A stretch of 64,000 nt of DNA from DAOUJI01 sp965197415 (GTDB lineage: Bacteria > Chloroflexota > Dehalococcoidia > Lucifugimonadales > JAGWBF01). The notes under the pieces are model-generated. The model did no database searches and was not told the DNA's origin. It saw only the letters and a list, made by a program, of their open reading frames with translations. The DNA is taken from contig OZ240207.1 of assembly GCA_965197415.1 (NCBI GenBank), positions 2,976,001 to 3,040,000 on the forward strand, written 5' to 3'. The first letter of the stretch is position 1. The number at the start of each line of letters is the position of its first letter. The position numbers and the translations under genes are program-made. This document shows, in pieces, positions 8,759 through 16,720 of the stretch.

Positions 8759-10426
8759 TTAGTAATTCATGCGGGTAGCGCGGCTGCTCATCCAGTCGTG
8801 GCTCTGCTGTTTGCGGCGTGCGTACTTGTCGATTACCACGTTTAACAGGGAAGGTTTCCCCGACGCCAGGGCCCTCTCCATTGCGGGTACGAGCTGGTCA
8901 GGGGTTTCCACGTGCTCGCCGTGCCCGCCGAAGGCCTCCATAACCCGGTCGTAGCGGACTCCGTCCGGCTGGGTTTCTCCGTCTCCCCTGTCCCCAAGGT
9001 TGATTTTCTCGGAGCCGCCGACCGAGACGTTGTTGGCCACCACGAAGGTTATGGGAAGGTCGTAGCGCAGGGCCGTCTCCACCTCGAAGCCGTTCCAGCC
9101 GAAAGCGTAGTCTCCATTGAACGACACAACCTGCTTGCCGGGTCGGGCTATCTGAGCTCCGATGGCGTAGGGCACGGCCACACCCATGCAGCCGCTGGTG
9201 CCGGCGTCCAGCCTGTGGCGGGGGTGGTAGCTGGGGACCATGACTCTGGAGACCGCCATCGTGTTTTCGCCGTCCACCGTAACCGTTGCATCGCTGTCCA
9301 GGGTGTCCATGATGTCCCGGTACATGCGGTACATGTTCACTGGAGCGTCGTCGGAGTTGATCATGGGTTCGATGGCCTCTGCGTTCTTAATGCGCTGGCT
9401 TTCCAGGGCCTGGAGCCAGGGGGTCTCGATGGAGCGGTTCACGTTGCCCAGTTCCTCTAGAAGCTGGGTGAATACCGCCTTGCCGTCACCGACCAGCCCG
9501 ACTTCTGCGGGAACGCCGTTGCCGATCTCCTCGGCGTCGATGTCCAGCTGAATGACCTTCACATCCTGTGAGAACCGGGGGGCCACTCCGAAGTGGAACA
9601 TCCAGTTGAACCTGGCCCCGGCCAGCAGCACTACGTCTGCATTCTGTAGGGCGTGAGTGCGGGCGCCGGAGGCGTTCAGTGGGTGGTCGTCGGACACTAC
9701 GCCCTTGCCCATAGGCGACGGGATGAAGGGGACCTGCAGCCTGTCTACGAACTGGCGCACCTCTTCTGATGCGTCTGCCCAGGCCAAGCCCTTGCCCAGT
9801 AGCAACAGGGGCCGCTCGGCCTTGGACAGAAGTTCCACTGCCTTCTTCACCTGCTGAGGGTCGGCCAGCGGAGCAGCGGGAGCCGGGTTGGCTGGGAAGT
9901 AACGGAAGTCCTCTTCGTCGGCCATTCCATCAATGACGCTGGAGGGTATGTCCAGGTACACCGGACCGGGGCGTCCGTTCATCATCTTGCGGATGGCCGC
10001 GTTGACGTAGTAAGGGACCTGGCGCGGGTCGTCAATGGCCACCGACCACTTGCAGACGGGAGAGGCCGTCTCCATCTGGGGCGTCTCCTGGAAGTCTCCC
10101 CGGTGTTTGCGGCTGGACTCGACGGCTCCCCCTATAAGCAGCATCGGCCAGCAGTTGGCCCACGCCGTGGCCAGGCCCGTAATGGCGTTGGTCATCCCTG
10201 GCCCGCTGGGAACCAGCGCTACACCCGGTTTCTTGGTGACGTAGTTGTAGGCCTGGGCCGCCATGGCGGTGGCCTGCTCGTGGCGGAACGAGTATATGGA
10301 CAGGCCTTCGTTCTTGGCCGCTCCGTTGATGGTGCCCATAGGGTCTCCGGGCAGGTTGAAGACCAAGTCTATGCCCTCGTTTTTGAGCTGCTTGATGAGA
10401 ATCTCTCCGCCTTTTAGCTGTGCCAT
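8759..10426 (-). CDS. thiamine-diphosphate enzyme, 2-hydroxyacyl-CoA lyase/oxalyl-CoA decarboxylase-like
   Basis: 555 residues with the three-domain layout of acetolactate-synthase-fold enzymes. The catalytic Glu is E50 (FRHEQATAMAAQAY). The ThDP-Mg motif runs from GD (438-439) to NN (465-466). Residues 271-280 (ARFNWMFHFG) and the Lys/Arg-rich W-containing C terminus resemble 2-hydroxyacyl-CoA lyase and oxalyl-CoA decarboxylase more than acetolactate synthase, as recalled from human HACL1. The family cleaves 2-hydroxyacyl-CoA to formyl-CoA and an aldehyde, or decarboxylates oxalyl-CoA. The upstream CoA-transferases would make the CoA ester. The start is the ATG 6 nt after GAGGAGGA. The exact substrate is inference. 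Confidence 0.8.
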   Translation of the reverse strand: MAQLKGGEILIKQLKNEGIDLVFNLPGDPMGTINGAAKNEGLSIYSFRHEQATAMAAQAYNYVTKKPGVALVPSGPGMTNAITGLATAWANCWPMLLIGGAVESSRKHRGDFQETPQMETASPVCKWSVAIDDPRQVPYYVNAAIRKMMNGRPGPVYLDIPSSVIDGMADEEDFRYFPANPAPAAPLADPQQVKKAVELLSKAERPLLLLGKGLAWADASEEVRQFVDRLQVPFIPSPMGKGVVSDDHPLNASGARTHALQNADVVLLAGARFNWMFHFGVAPRFSQDVKVIQLDIDAEEIGNGVPAEVGLVGDGKAVFTQLLEELGNVNRSIETPWLQALESQRIKNAEAIEPMINSDDAPVNMYRMYRDIMDTLDSDATVTVDGENTMAVSRVMVPSYHPRHRLDAGTSGCMGVAVPYAIGAQIARPGKQVVSFNGDYAFGWNGFEVETALRYDLPITFVVANNVSVGGSEKINLGDRGDGETQPDGVRYDRVMEAFGGHGEHVETPDQLVPAMERALASGKPSLLNVVIDKYARRKQQSHDWMSSRATRMNY

Positions 10427-10457
10427 GATTCCTCCTCTTCTGGTGCCTTTTGGCAAA

Positions 10458-10506
10458 CCCCAGTCCATGAATTGGACTTGGGGTGATTCCTTCCACTGTG
10501 GGAAGG
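10458..10506 (-). other. two tandem hairpins in the intra-operon gap
   Basis: The 105-nt gap before the thiamine-enzyme gene is the longest in this operon. It holds a 10-bp stem with one bulge (10458-10467 with 10473-10483) and a 6-bp stem (10489-10494 with 10501-10506). Neither has a U tract. They could be processing or stability elements, or an internal control point. Confidence 0.4.
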
Positions 10507-10531
10507 CCGCGATTGGGGTAGATGGAGGTCC

Positions 10532-11782
10532 TTAAGCTATGAACCCCTCCACGTATCCCTCGTTTATCTCGTCCTCGGAAAGGTTCAACACGGTCTTGAG
10601 CACGTAGTCGTTGTGCTCGCCCAGCAGTGGAGCGGGCTTTATCTCGAAGTCCACTCCCGACATGATGTAGGGGGGGCCGTCGTAGGTGGTCTCGCCCGCC
10701 TCCTCGTGAACAACCTTGCGGTAATGGCCTCTTGCGGTGAGCTGCGGGTCCGCCAAAAGCTCCTTGCCGTTCTGCACCACTCCCGCTGGGACTCCAGCGT
10801 CCTGCATGGCCTTGAACACCTGCTCCGCAGGTTTGTCGGACGTCCAGGCCGAGACGATCTCGTCAAGCTCGTCCTCGTTGGCCTTCCTGGCCTCGAAGGT
10901 GGCGTACCTTTCGTCCGACGCCAGTTCCGGGCGGCCAATAACCCCGCACAGGCTGCTCCACTCGTCAACATCCGTGACCGAAATGACGCACCAACGGTCC
11001 TCATCTCGGTCGTCCAAGAATATGGACGCGCAGGGATAGACGCCCTGGGGCGCCGCGTGATAGGAGTGGTTGCCCATCCTGGGTTGCACCCGCCCCAAGG
11101 TGGAGTATTCCAATACAGCCGTTCCAGTGGTCGATATGATGGATTCGTACTGGGAAAGGTCTATGTACTGCCCCTTGCCGGTCTTCTCCCTGTGGTGGAG
11201 GGCGGCCAAGAGAGCGAACGAGGACATGTGGGGGTTTACGGCGTAGTCGGTGAAGGCGTGGCCCGGCGAGATGGGGTCTGAGTATTCGTATCCCGCCAGG
11301 TAGTGCAGTCCGGCCATGGCCGCCCCCATTGGTCCATGCCCCTTGACGTTCTTCCAACAGCCCGTCAGCCCCGCAAGCGAGTGGCTGCACATGATGATGT
11401 CTTGTCTCAGGCTCTTCATCACCTCGTAGCCCAGGCCCATGCGGTCCATGGTGCCGGCGCTGAAGTTCTCCACCACCACGTCGGAGTCGGGCACAAGACG
11501 CAGAGCCAGGTCCTTGCCCTTGGGGTGGCGCAGGTTCAACGAGATGGACAGCTTGTTGGCGTTGTAGTTGTTGAACCAGCCGCTCATGTTGAAGCTGGAC
11601 CGTCCCTCCGGCGGGACGGGGTCCATCTGCCTGGCGCCGTCGTGGCGGGTTGTGGACTCTATTCGAATCACCTCTGCCCCGGCCCAGGCCAGCGTGCGGA
11701 CTGATATGGGGGCGACAGCCCTCCAACCGAAGTCCAGCACTCTGACCCCCGCAAGGGGCATGTCTGACCCGTTTCCGCTCAT
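10532..11782 (-). CDS. CaiB/BaiF class III CoA-transferase, probable catalytic subunit
   Basis: 416 residues with the interlocked-fold family III CoA-transferase pattern: PLAGVRVLDFG at the start, SLNLRHPKGKDLALRL, GTMDRMGLGYE, and the GKGQYIDLSQYE stretch. An Asp at residue 179 (AFTDYAVNPH) sits where the family's nucleophilic Asp is expected. Enzymes of this type move CoA between organic acids. Its ATG overlaps the stop of the upstream paralogue (ATGA), so the two proteins are translationally coupled and may form a hetero-oligomer. The substrate is unknown. Confidence 0.85.
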   Translation of the reverse strand: MSGNGSDMPLAGVRVLDFGWRAVAPISVRTLAWAGAEVIRIESTTRHDGARQMDPVPPEGRSSFNMSGWFNNYNANKLSISLNLRHPKGKDLALRLVPDSDVVVENFSAGTMDRMGLGYEVMKSLRQDIIMCSHSLAGLTGCWKNVKGHGPMGAAMAGLHYLAGYEYSDPISPGHAFTDYAVNPHMSSFALLAALHHREKTGKGQYIDLSQYESIISTTGTAVLEYSTLGRVQPRMGNHSYHAAPQGVYPCASIFLDDRDEDRWCVISVTDVDEWSSLCGVIGRPELASDERYATFEARKANEDELDEIVSAWTSDKPAEQVFKAMQDAGVPAGVVQNGKELLADPQLTARGHYRKVVHEEAGETTYDGPPYIMSGVDFEIKPAPLLGEHNDYVLKTVLNLSEDEINEGYVEGFIA

Positions 11783-13026
11783 ATTACGCCCTCCCGCCGT
11801 AGCTCCTCCAACTCTCGTGGTTGGATGCTCAACGCTTCTCCGTACACCTCTTCGTTGTGCTCCCCTATCAGGGGCGGTCTCCGGGATATGGCCCAGGGGC
11901 TTTCAGGCAGACGCACGGGCGGCCCCGGATACTTTACGGAGACGCCCAACTCGGGGTGCTCCACGTCCTGGAAAAAACCCCTGTCCTGCAGATGGGGAGA
12001 CTTTACCACATCCTCAGGGGTGGCCGTCGGCACCGTGAACACCTGCCTGTCCCGGTTGAAGCTGAGATCCAGGAGCTCCACCTTGGTCTTGTCGGCGAAG
12101 AACCTGAGCATCAACTCCTGGAACGCCTGCCGTTCCTTGAGGTCCTCCCTGACCAGTTCTGCGTCAAGCCACCGTTCGTCAAATTCGTCGCCCAGCCCGT
12201 GCTCACGCAACAAGTCCCACACGGCCTGTAGGCTGGTGCCGGGCGCCGCCGCTAAGAAATATACCTGCCCGTCCTTGCAGGGATAGATGTTCCGCACGGC
12301 GCTGCGCCCACGGGCAACCTCTCCCCGGCGGAGGACCTGCCCCATGATGTCGTAGGTTGGCATCATCCCCGCCGTACCCACGGCCATCGCGGCCTGCATG
12401 GAGGTGTCGATGTGCTGTCCCTCCCCGTCACGGTCCCTCTGGATCGTCGCCATCATCAGTGCGTTGGCCGTGTGCATCGACGCGGTCCAATATCCGACTT
12501 CGTTGTTGATCTGATAGGGGGGAAAGTGGGGTAACCCGACAAGCTGGGTGATGCCGCCCATAGCCTGGCCCACGATGTCGGTGGCCTTCAAACGGCTGTA
12601 GGGACCTTCCTGTCCGAAAGGCGTGATTGAAGCCAAAATTACGCGGGGATTGGTTTGCTTTAGGTCGTTGAAGCCAAGGCCAAGGCTGTCCAAGTACCCT
12701 GGCTCGAAGCTTTCCAGCACGATGTCTGTCCCTTTAACCAAACCGAGGAACATCTCCCGGCCGCGAGGGTGATCGAGGTTCAGTGTGACGCCTCGCTTGG
12801 AGGTGTTGAACTGCCACCAGTAGAGGCTCTTTTCCGGCGCTGGATCATCATCGTAGAAGGGCCCCCGCTGACGCATGGGGTCGCCGCCGGGCGGCTCTAT
12901 CTTGATTACGTCGGCCCCCATGTCGGCCAGCAGCTTGCCGCAAAAGACCCCTATAGGACCCGTCAGGTCCATGACCTTCAAGTCTGACAGGGGGCCTGGG
13001 GGAACGGTGTTTCCACTGTCCAACAA
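11779..13026 (-). CDS. CaiB/BaiF class III CoA-transferase, apparently lacking the catalytic Asp
   Basis: 415 residues, first gene of the operon. It shows family III features: LSDLKVMDLTGPIGVFCGKLLADMGADVIKIE, NTSKRGVTLNLDHPRG, and LIGEHNEEVYGEAL at the C terminus. In a hand alignment the position of the nucleophilic Asp falls in NNEVGYWTAS (about 174-183) and appears to be aromatic, not Asp. It could therefore be the non-catalytic partner of the next gene, as in two-subunit family III enzymes. The ATG at 13026 lacks a clear Shine-Dalgarno sequence and may use another start. Confidence 0.82.
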   Translation of the reverse strand: MLDSGNTVPPGPLSDLKVMDLTGPIGVFCGKLLADMGADVIKIEPPGGDPMRQRGPFYDDDPAPEKSLYWWQFNTSKRGVTLNLDHPRGREMFLGLVKGTDIVLESFEPGYLDSLGLGFNDLKQTNPRVILASITPFGQEGPYSRLKATDIVGQAMGGITQLVGLPHFPPYQINNEVGYWTASMHTANALMMATIQRDRDGEGQHIDTSMQAAMAVGTAGMMPTYDIMGQVLRRGEVARGRSAVRNIYPCKDGQVYFLAAAPGTSLQAVWDLLREHGLGDEFDERWLDAELVREDLKERQAFQELMLRFFADKTKVELLDLSFNRDRQVFTVPTATPEDVVKSPHLQDRGFFQDVEHPELGVSVKYPGPPVRLPESPWAISRRPPLIGEHNEEVYGEALSIQPRELEELRREGVI

Positions 13027-13241
13027 CCGCCTCCAAATAGGGCTGCTGGAACCAAGAATAGCCCGTTGGAAGGCTCATGGCAATAGCCGGCCCCTTTGGG
13101 GAAGGGCCTGGAGAATGGGGCGGGAGCTGGTTCCTGTGGTGAGAAAAATCGTCTCCGGCCCTGTCCACGGGGCTGAGCGACACCATACATCTGGCGCGGG
13201 TTGCCTCAACAGGCCACAACTCAATCGTCTCTCCGGCGGAG

Positions 13242-13311
13242 GCCGGAGTCCAGGCAGTTTTATTAGGGGAGTGGCGCCTCTGGATTCCAGCCTGCGCTGG
13301 AATGACGGGAC
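13242..13311. repeat. REP-like palindrome upstream of the CoA-transferase operon
   Basis: Within the 13027-13424 divergent region, a perfect 8-bp stem (13284-13291 with 13296-13303) forms ATTCCAGC-CTGC-GCTGGAAT. An inexact partner, GGCCGGAGTCCAGG, begins about 40 nt earlier. This resembles dispersed intergenic REP elements seen in many GC-rich genomes. The rest of this 398-nt gap must hold the promoters for both neighbours, but no convincing hexamers were found. Confidence 0.45.
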
Positions 13312-13424
13312 GGTATGGGACTTGGCCCAGTGCAGAGACGGTGTCGCTGCAACTTAGCCTTCAGAGTTTGCCAGTCCCTTTGAGTGATGCTATCCTTCTC
13401 GTGGCCGCACGCTGGTCGTTGCCT

Positions 13425-14297
13425 ATGAAAATACCCGACATATTCAATTCAGGACGCCGCTCTCTGTCCTTCGAGTTCTTCCCTCCCAAGACTCCGGAGG
13501 CGGCCCAGTCGTTGTCCAACGCCGTTAAAGCCCTCGTGCCGTACAAGCCCGACTATGCTTCCATGACCTACGGAGCCGGCGGCAGCACCCGCGACATGAC
13601 TGTGGAGACGGCCTGCCAGATCAAAAGAGACACGGGAATCGAGGTCATGGCCCACGTGACCTGCGTCTCCCAGACCAAAGACGAGGTAAAGTCTGTCCTG
13701 GACAGCCTGGAAGCCAACGACATCGAGAACGTCCTAGGCCTTCGCGGGGACCCTCCTGGAGGCGAGACGACCTTTACTCCAACAGAGAACGGCTTCCACC
13801 AAGCGGCAGACCTCATCAGCTACATCCGGGAAAACTACTCCTTCGGTGTAGGGGGCGCGTGTTTCCCAGAGGGGCACCCCGACTCCACCGACTTGGACAC
13901 GGATGCCGCTTTCCTGGCTAAGAAAGTCGACGCCGGAGCCCAATTTCTGGTGACTCAACTCTTCTTCGACAACGAAGACTTCTTCAGGTTCATGGACAGA
14001 TGCCAGCGGGCCGGAATCGACGCCCCGGTGGTGGCGGGTGTCATACCCGTCTTGAGCACACCCCAGATACGCAGGTTTGTGTCCTTTTGTGGCGCCAAGA
14101 TTCCGGCGAAGTTGGACGAGGACCTGGAGAGGTTCAAGGACGACGACGCGTCGGCCAGGCAGCTGGGCATCGAATACGCCGTCGGTCAGATTGAAGAGCT
14201 ATGGGGGCATGGAGTATCCGGCGTCCACATCTACACACTGAACCGCAGCTATTCCACGCGCAAGATTCTGGACGCGCTGAGCCTGGACCGAGGCTAG
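13425..14297 (+). CDS. metF: methylenetetrahydrofolate reductase
   Basis: 290-residue TIM-barrel flavoenzyme. It has the family start SFEFFPPKTPEAAQSL, the YGAGGSTRDMT segment, and HVTCVSQTKDEV. The VLGLRGDPPGG motif contains the Asp that contacts folate and FAD. FLVTQLFFDNEDFFRFMD and GVHIYTLNRS complete the barrel. It reduces 5,10-methylene-THF to 5-methyl-THF for methionine synthesis or C1 metabolism. The length matches single-domain bacterial MetF. The start at MKIPDIF fits the family, but no clear Shine-Dalgarno sequence precedes it. It is divergent from the CoA-transferase operon. Confidence 0.93.
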   Translation: MKIPDIFNSGRRSLSFEFFPPKTPEAAQSLSNAVKALVPYKPDYASMTYGAGGSTRDMTVETACQIKRDTGIEVMAHVTCVSQTKDEVKSVLDSLEANDIENVLGLRGDPPGGETTFTPTENGFHQAADLISYIRENYSFGVGGACFPEGHPDSTDLDTDAAFLAKKVDAGAQFLVTQLFFDNEDFFRFMDRCQRAGIDAPVVAGVIPVLSTPQIRRFVSFCGAKIPAKLDEDLERFKDDDASARQLGIEYAVGQIEELWGHGVSGVHIYTLNRSYSTRKILDALSLDRG

Positions 14298-14398
14298 ACT
14301 CTCGGTCAGTCCTTGCCGCCCCACCCAGCCCAATCTAGAATAGTCCCCAACCGTAACCTGTTCACGTCAACACAGTCCAATCCACAGGAGGGGTCTTT

Positions 14399-15340
14399 AT
14401 GAACATAGGTTTTATTGGCACCGGAAACATGGGATTCGGAATGGCCAACAACGTGCTCAAGGCCGGGTATAAGCTGACAGTCCATGACATCGCCAGAGAA
14501 AGGGCCATTCCGCTGTTGGAAGCTGGGGCCGATTGGGCGGACAACCCAAAGCAGGTCGCTGAGGCCAGCGACGTAACCTTCACGTCTCTTCCCGGCCCCA
14601 GGGAGATGGAAGCGGTCACCCTGGGAGAGGACGGCATTCTGGAAGGTGCCAAACCCGGCAGTGTGTTCATCGACATGACCTCCAACTCGCCCACTGTAGT
14701 GCGACGCATATGCCAGATGTTCGCCGAGGCAGGAGTCGACATGCTGGACGCTCCGGTCAGCGGAGGAGTCAAGGGCGCCCGTTCAGGCAGGCTTGCCGTG
14801 ATGACCGGAGGAGACGAGGAAGTCTATAACCGGGTAAAGCCCGTATTGGACGCTATAGGCGACAACGTGGTCTACTGCGGCGCCATTGGCTCCGGCTCGA
14901 TATGCAAGCTGATGCACAACTGCGTTTCCATCACCACCACGCAGCTGTTAAGCGAGGTCTTCACGCTGGGAATAAAGGCGGGTGTGGATCTCAAGCCCCT
15001 GTGGGAGACCATACGGCGCGGCTCGTTCGGCCATGCCAACCGCATCCACCAACTTCCGGAGAGTTGGTTCTCCGGAGAATTCGAGCCGGACCTGGAAAAG
15101 GGGTACTTCGCCATCGGGCTTTCCCGTAAGGACGTTGGGCTGGCCACCGAGCTTGGCCGGGAGTACAACGTGCCTATGCCTCTCTCCAACGTCGCCGAGC
15201 AGGAGTTGATGGTCGCGATGGAGCGGGGATGGGGCGACGCCCCGTCGGGCAAGATACACCTGCTTCAGGAAGAGAGGGCGGGCGTCGAGGTGCGGGGAGA
15301 CTTTCCCATAGGCAAGACCCAGCTGATCATCGAGGAGTAG
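14399..15340 (+). CDS. NAD(P)-dependent beta-hydroxyacid dehydrogenase (HIBADH family)
   Basis: 313 residues. The N-terminal Rossmann domain starts IGFIGTGNMGFGMANNVLKAG, and VTFTSLPGPREME follows. The substrate-binding signature DAPVSGGVKGARSG is near residue 120. The catalytic Lys lies in GAIGSGSICKLMHN. The family includes 3-hydroxyisobutyrate, tartronate-semialdehyde and related dehydrogenases. The C-terminal helical domain is intact. CAGGAGGGG precedes the ATG. The next gene, an SDR, starts 4 nt after the stop, so the two form an operon. Confidence 0.88.
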   Translation: MNIGFIGTGNMGFGMANNVLKAGYKLTVHDIARERAIPLLEAGADWADNPKQVAEASDVTFTSLPGPREMEAVTLGEDGILEGAKPGSVFIDMTSNSPTVVRRICQMFAEAGVDMLDAPVSGGVKGARSGRLAVMTGGDEEVYNRVKPVLDAIGDNVVYCGAIGSGSICKLMHNCVSITTTQLLSEVFTLGIKAGVDLKPLWETIRRGSFGHANRIHQLPESWFSGEFEPDLEKGYFAIGLSRKDVGLATELGREYNVPMPLSNVAEQELMVAMERGWGDAPSGKIHLLQEERAGVEVRGDFPIGKTQLIIEE

Positions 15341-15344
15341 TGGC

Positions 15345-16139
15345 ATGGACTTGGAACTTACCGGGAGAGCCGCCATAGTCACAGGCGGCAGCGTGGGCAT
15401 CGGGAAAGCGGTCGCTTTGGAGTTGGCACGGGAGGGCGTTGACGTGGCAATATGCGCCCGGGGCCAGGAACGATTGGACGCAGCTGCCGAAGAAATCGCC
15501 AACGAGACGGGCCGCCGAGTCATAGGCGTCCAGGCCGACGTGACCGATCAGGCATCGGTGGAGAATCTGGCCAAAGCTGCCCACGACGCCTTTGGCCGCA
15601 TCGACATACTGGTGAACAACGCCGCCTTCCCAGGCGGGCTGGTGCGAGGTTCGCTGGAAGCGGCTGATGAAGGTCCGCTGCTAGAGGACATCAACACCAA
15701 GGTGATGGGGTACTTTCGGTGTGCCAAGGCGGCGGCGCCCTATATGAAGCAACGCAATTGGGGGCGCATCATCAACGTCGGTGGTTTGTCGGGACGCCGC
15801 TCCCACGTCATCAGCGGGCTCCGAAACGCCGCAGTCGCCCATATGGCCAAATCTCTGTCTGACGACCTGGGGCAATACGGCATCACCGTGAACTTGATTC
15901 ACCCCGGAGCAACGTGGACGGAACGCAGCGGTCCCATGTATGAGGAGCAGGCCCGGAGAGAAGGGGTCACGGTTGACGAGGTGACCTCCCGGGTCGCGTC
16001 GGACATAGCAATTCGACGAATTGTCGACGCCAGGGAAGTTGGATACGTGGTGGCGTTCCTCTGCTCGCCCAAGGCCGAGTGCATCACTGGTGAAATATTC
16101 GCCGTCGGCGGCGGAGCGGACCGGGCGGTGTTTATGTAG
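15345..16139 (+). CDS. SDR family protein without the canonical YxxxK
   Basis: 264 residues with a clear SDR cofactor site (VTGGSVGIG, residues 12-20) and NNAA at 91-94. The place of the catalytic Tyr and Lys reads S157-G-L-R-N161, so both usual residues appear to be missing, while downstream MAKSLSDDLGQYGITVNLIHPG is typical. It may bind NAD(P) without classical SDR catalysis, or use other residues. It is coupled to the HIBADH-like gene. The ATG at 15345 is 4 nt past that gene's stop. Confidence 0.82.
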   Translation: MDLELTGRAAIVTGGSVGIGKAVALELAREGVDVAICARGQERLDAAAEEIANETGRRVIGVQADVTDQASVENLAKAAHDAFGRIDILVNNAAFPGGLVRGSLEAADEGPLLEDINTKVMGYFRCAKAAAPYMKQRNWGRIINVGGLSGRRSHVISGLRNAAVAHMAKSLSDDLGQYGITVNLIHPGATWTERSGPMYEEQARREGVTVDEVTSRVASDIAIRRIVDAREVGYVVAFLCSPKAECITGEIFAVGGGADRAVFM

Positions 16140-16158
16140 CCGCGCCTTGGAAGGCGGC

Positions 16159-16458
16159 TCAGGCGGCAGCTACTTCGTCGATTACTTTCACTTCCATCTT
16201 GGCGATGTGGCTGGTGGGCAGATCGCCAAGAGTTTTGCGTTCGTCCGTCGCGAAGTATTCCTGCTCCTTGGCGGGAATATCGTCGACGCTGTTGAATCGC
16301 CGCACCCAGATGAACTCGGTGCGGTCTGCGTTTACCCAAGTAGCCACCACCGGAACGCCGATTTTGTCGTGGATGGCTCGGATGTGTCCGTTGAACAGGT
16401 CTATCCAGGAGTCCATCATTCCCCTGTTGATGGTGTACGTGCGCAGTTGGTAGGCCAT
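16159..16458 (-). CDS. NIPSNAP family protein
   Basis: 99 residues of ferredoxin-like alpha/beta-barrel type. It starts MAYQLRTYTINRGMMDSW, the usual YxLRxYxIxxG opening of NIPSNAP. It continues with FNGHIRAIHDKIGVPVV, then FIWVRRFNSVDD and a final strand with MEVKVI. The family's function in bacteria is not settled. It converges on the SDR gene ending at 16139 and has its own GGAGAG site ahead of the ATG. No signal peptide. Confidence 0.88.
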   Translation of the reverse strand: MAYQLRTYTINRGMMDSWIDLFNGHIRAIHDKIGVPVVATWVNADRTEFIWVRRFNSVDDIPAKEQEYFATDERKTLGDLPTSHIAKMEVKVIDEVAAA

Positions 16459-16606
16459 TGGCGCTCTCCTTTCCAGGTGCTTCGCCGTAATGGTTGCATA
16501 TTAGCTGGGAGTTTGCCACTGTCAGGACCGGCTCCTGGTCTACCTCTCTGACGGAAGGCCCTTGGTATGACGTAAATAATTCGTCTATACCCGTAACCGA
16601 TTCGCG

Positions 16607-16636
16607 TTGACATCAACGACGCCCTCTCGCTAGCAT
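16607..16636 (+). promoter_or_regulatory. candidate promoter of the cadherin-like gene
   Basis: TTGACA at 16607-16612 and TAGCAT at 16631-16636 are separated by 18 nt. The predicted start of transcription would leave a leader of about 80 nt before the TTG at 16721. Evidence is hexamer similarity only. Confidence 0.4.
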
Positions 16637-16720
16637 TTTGGTGTCTTACAGTATTGGAAGGCGGGGTGGGTGTGATGTGCCCGGCCCGAAACCTTAGGAT
16701 GATGAGCCGGGGTTGACGAA

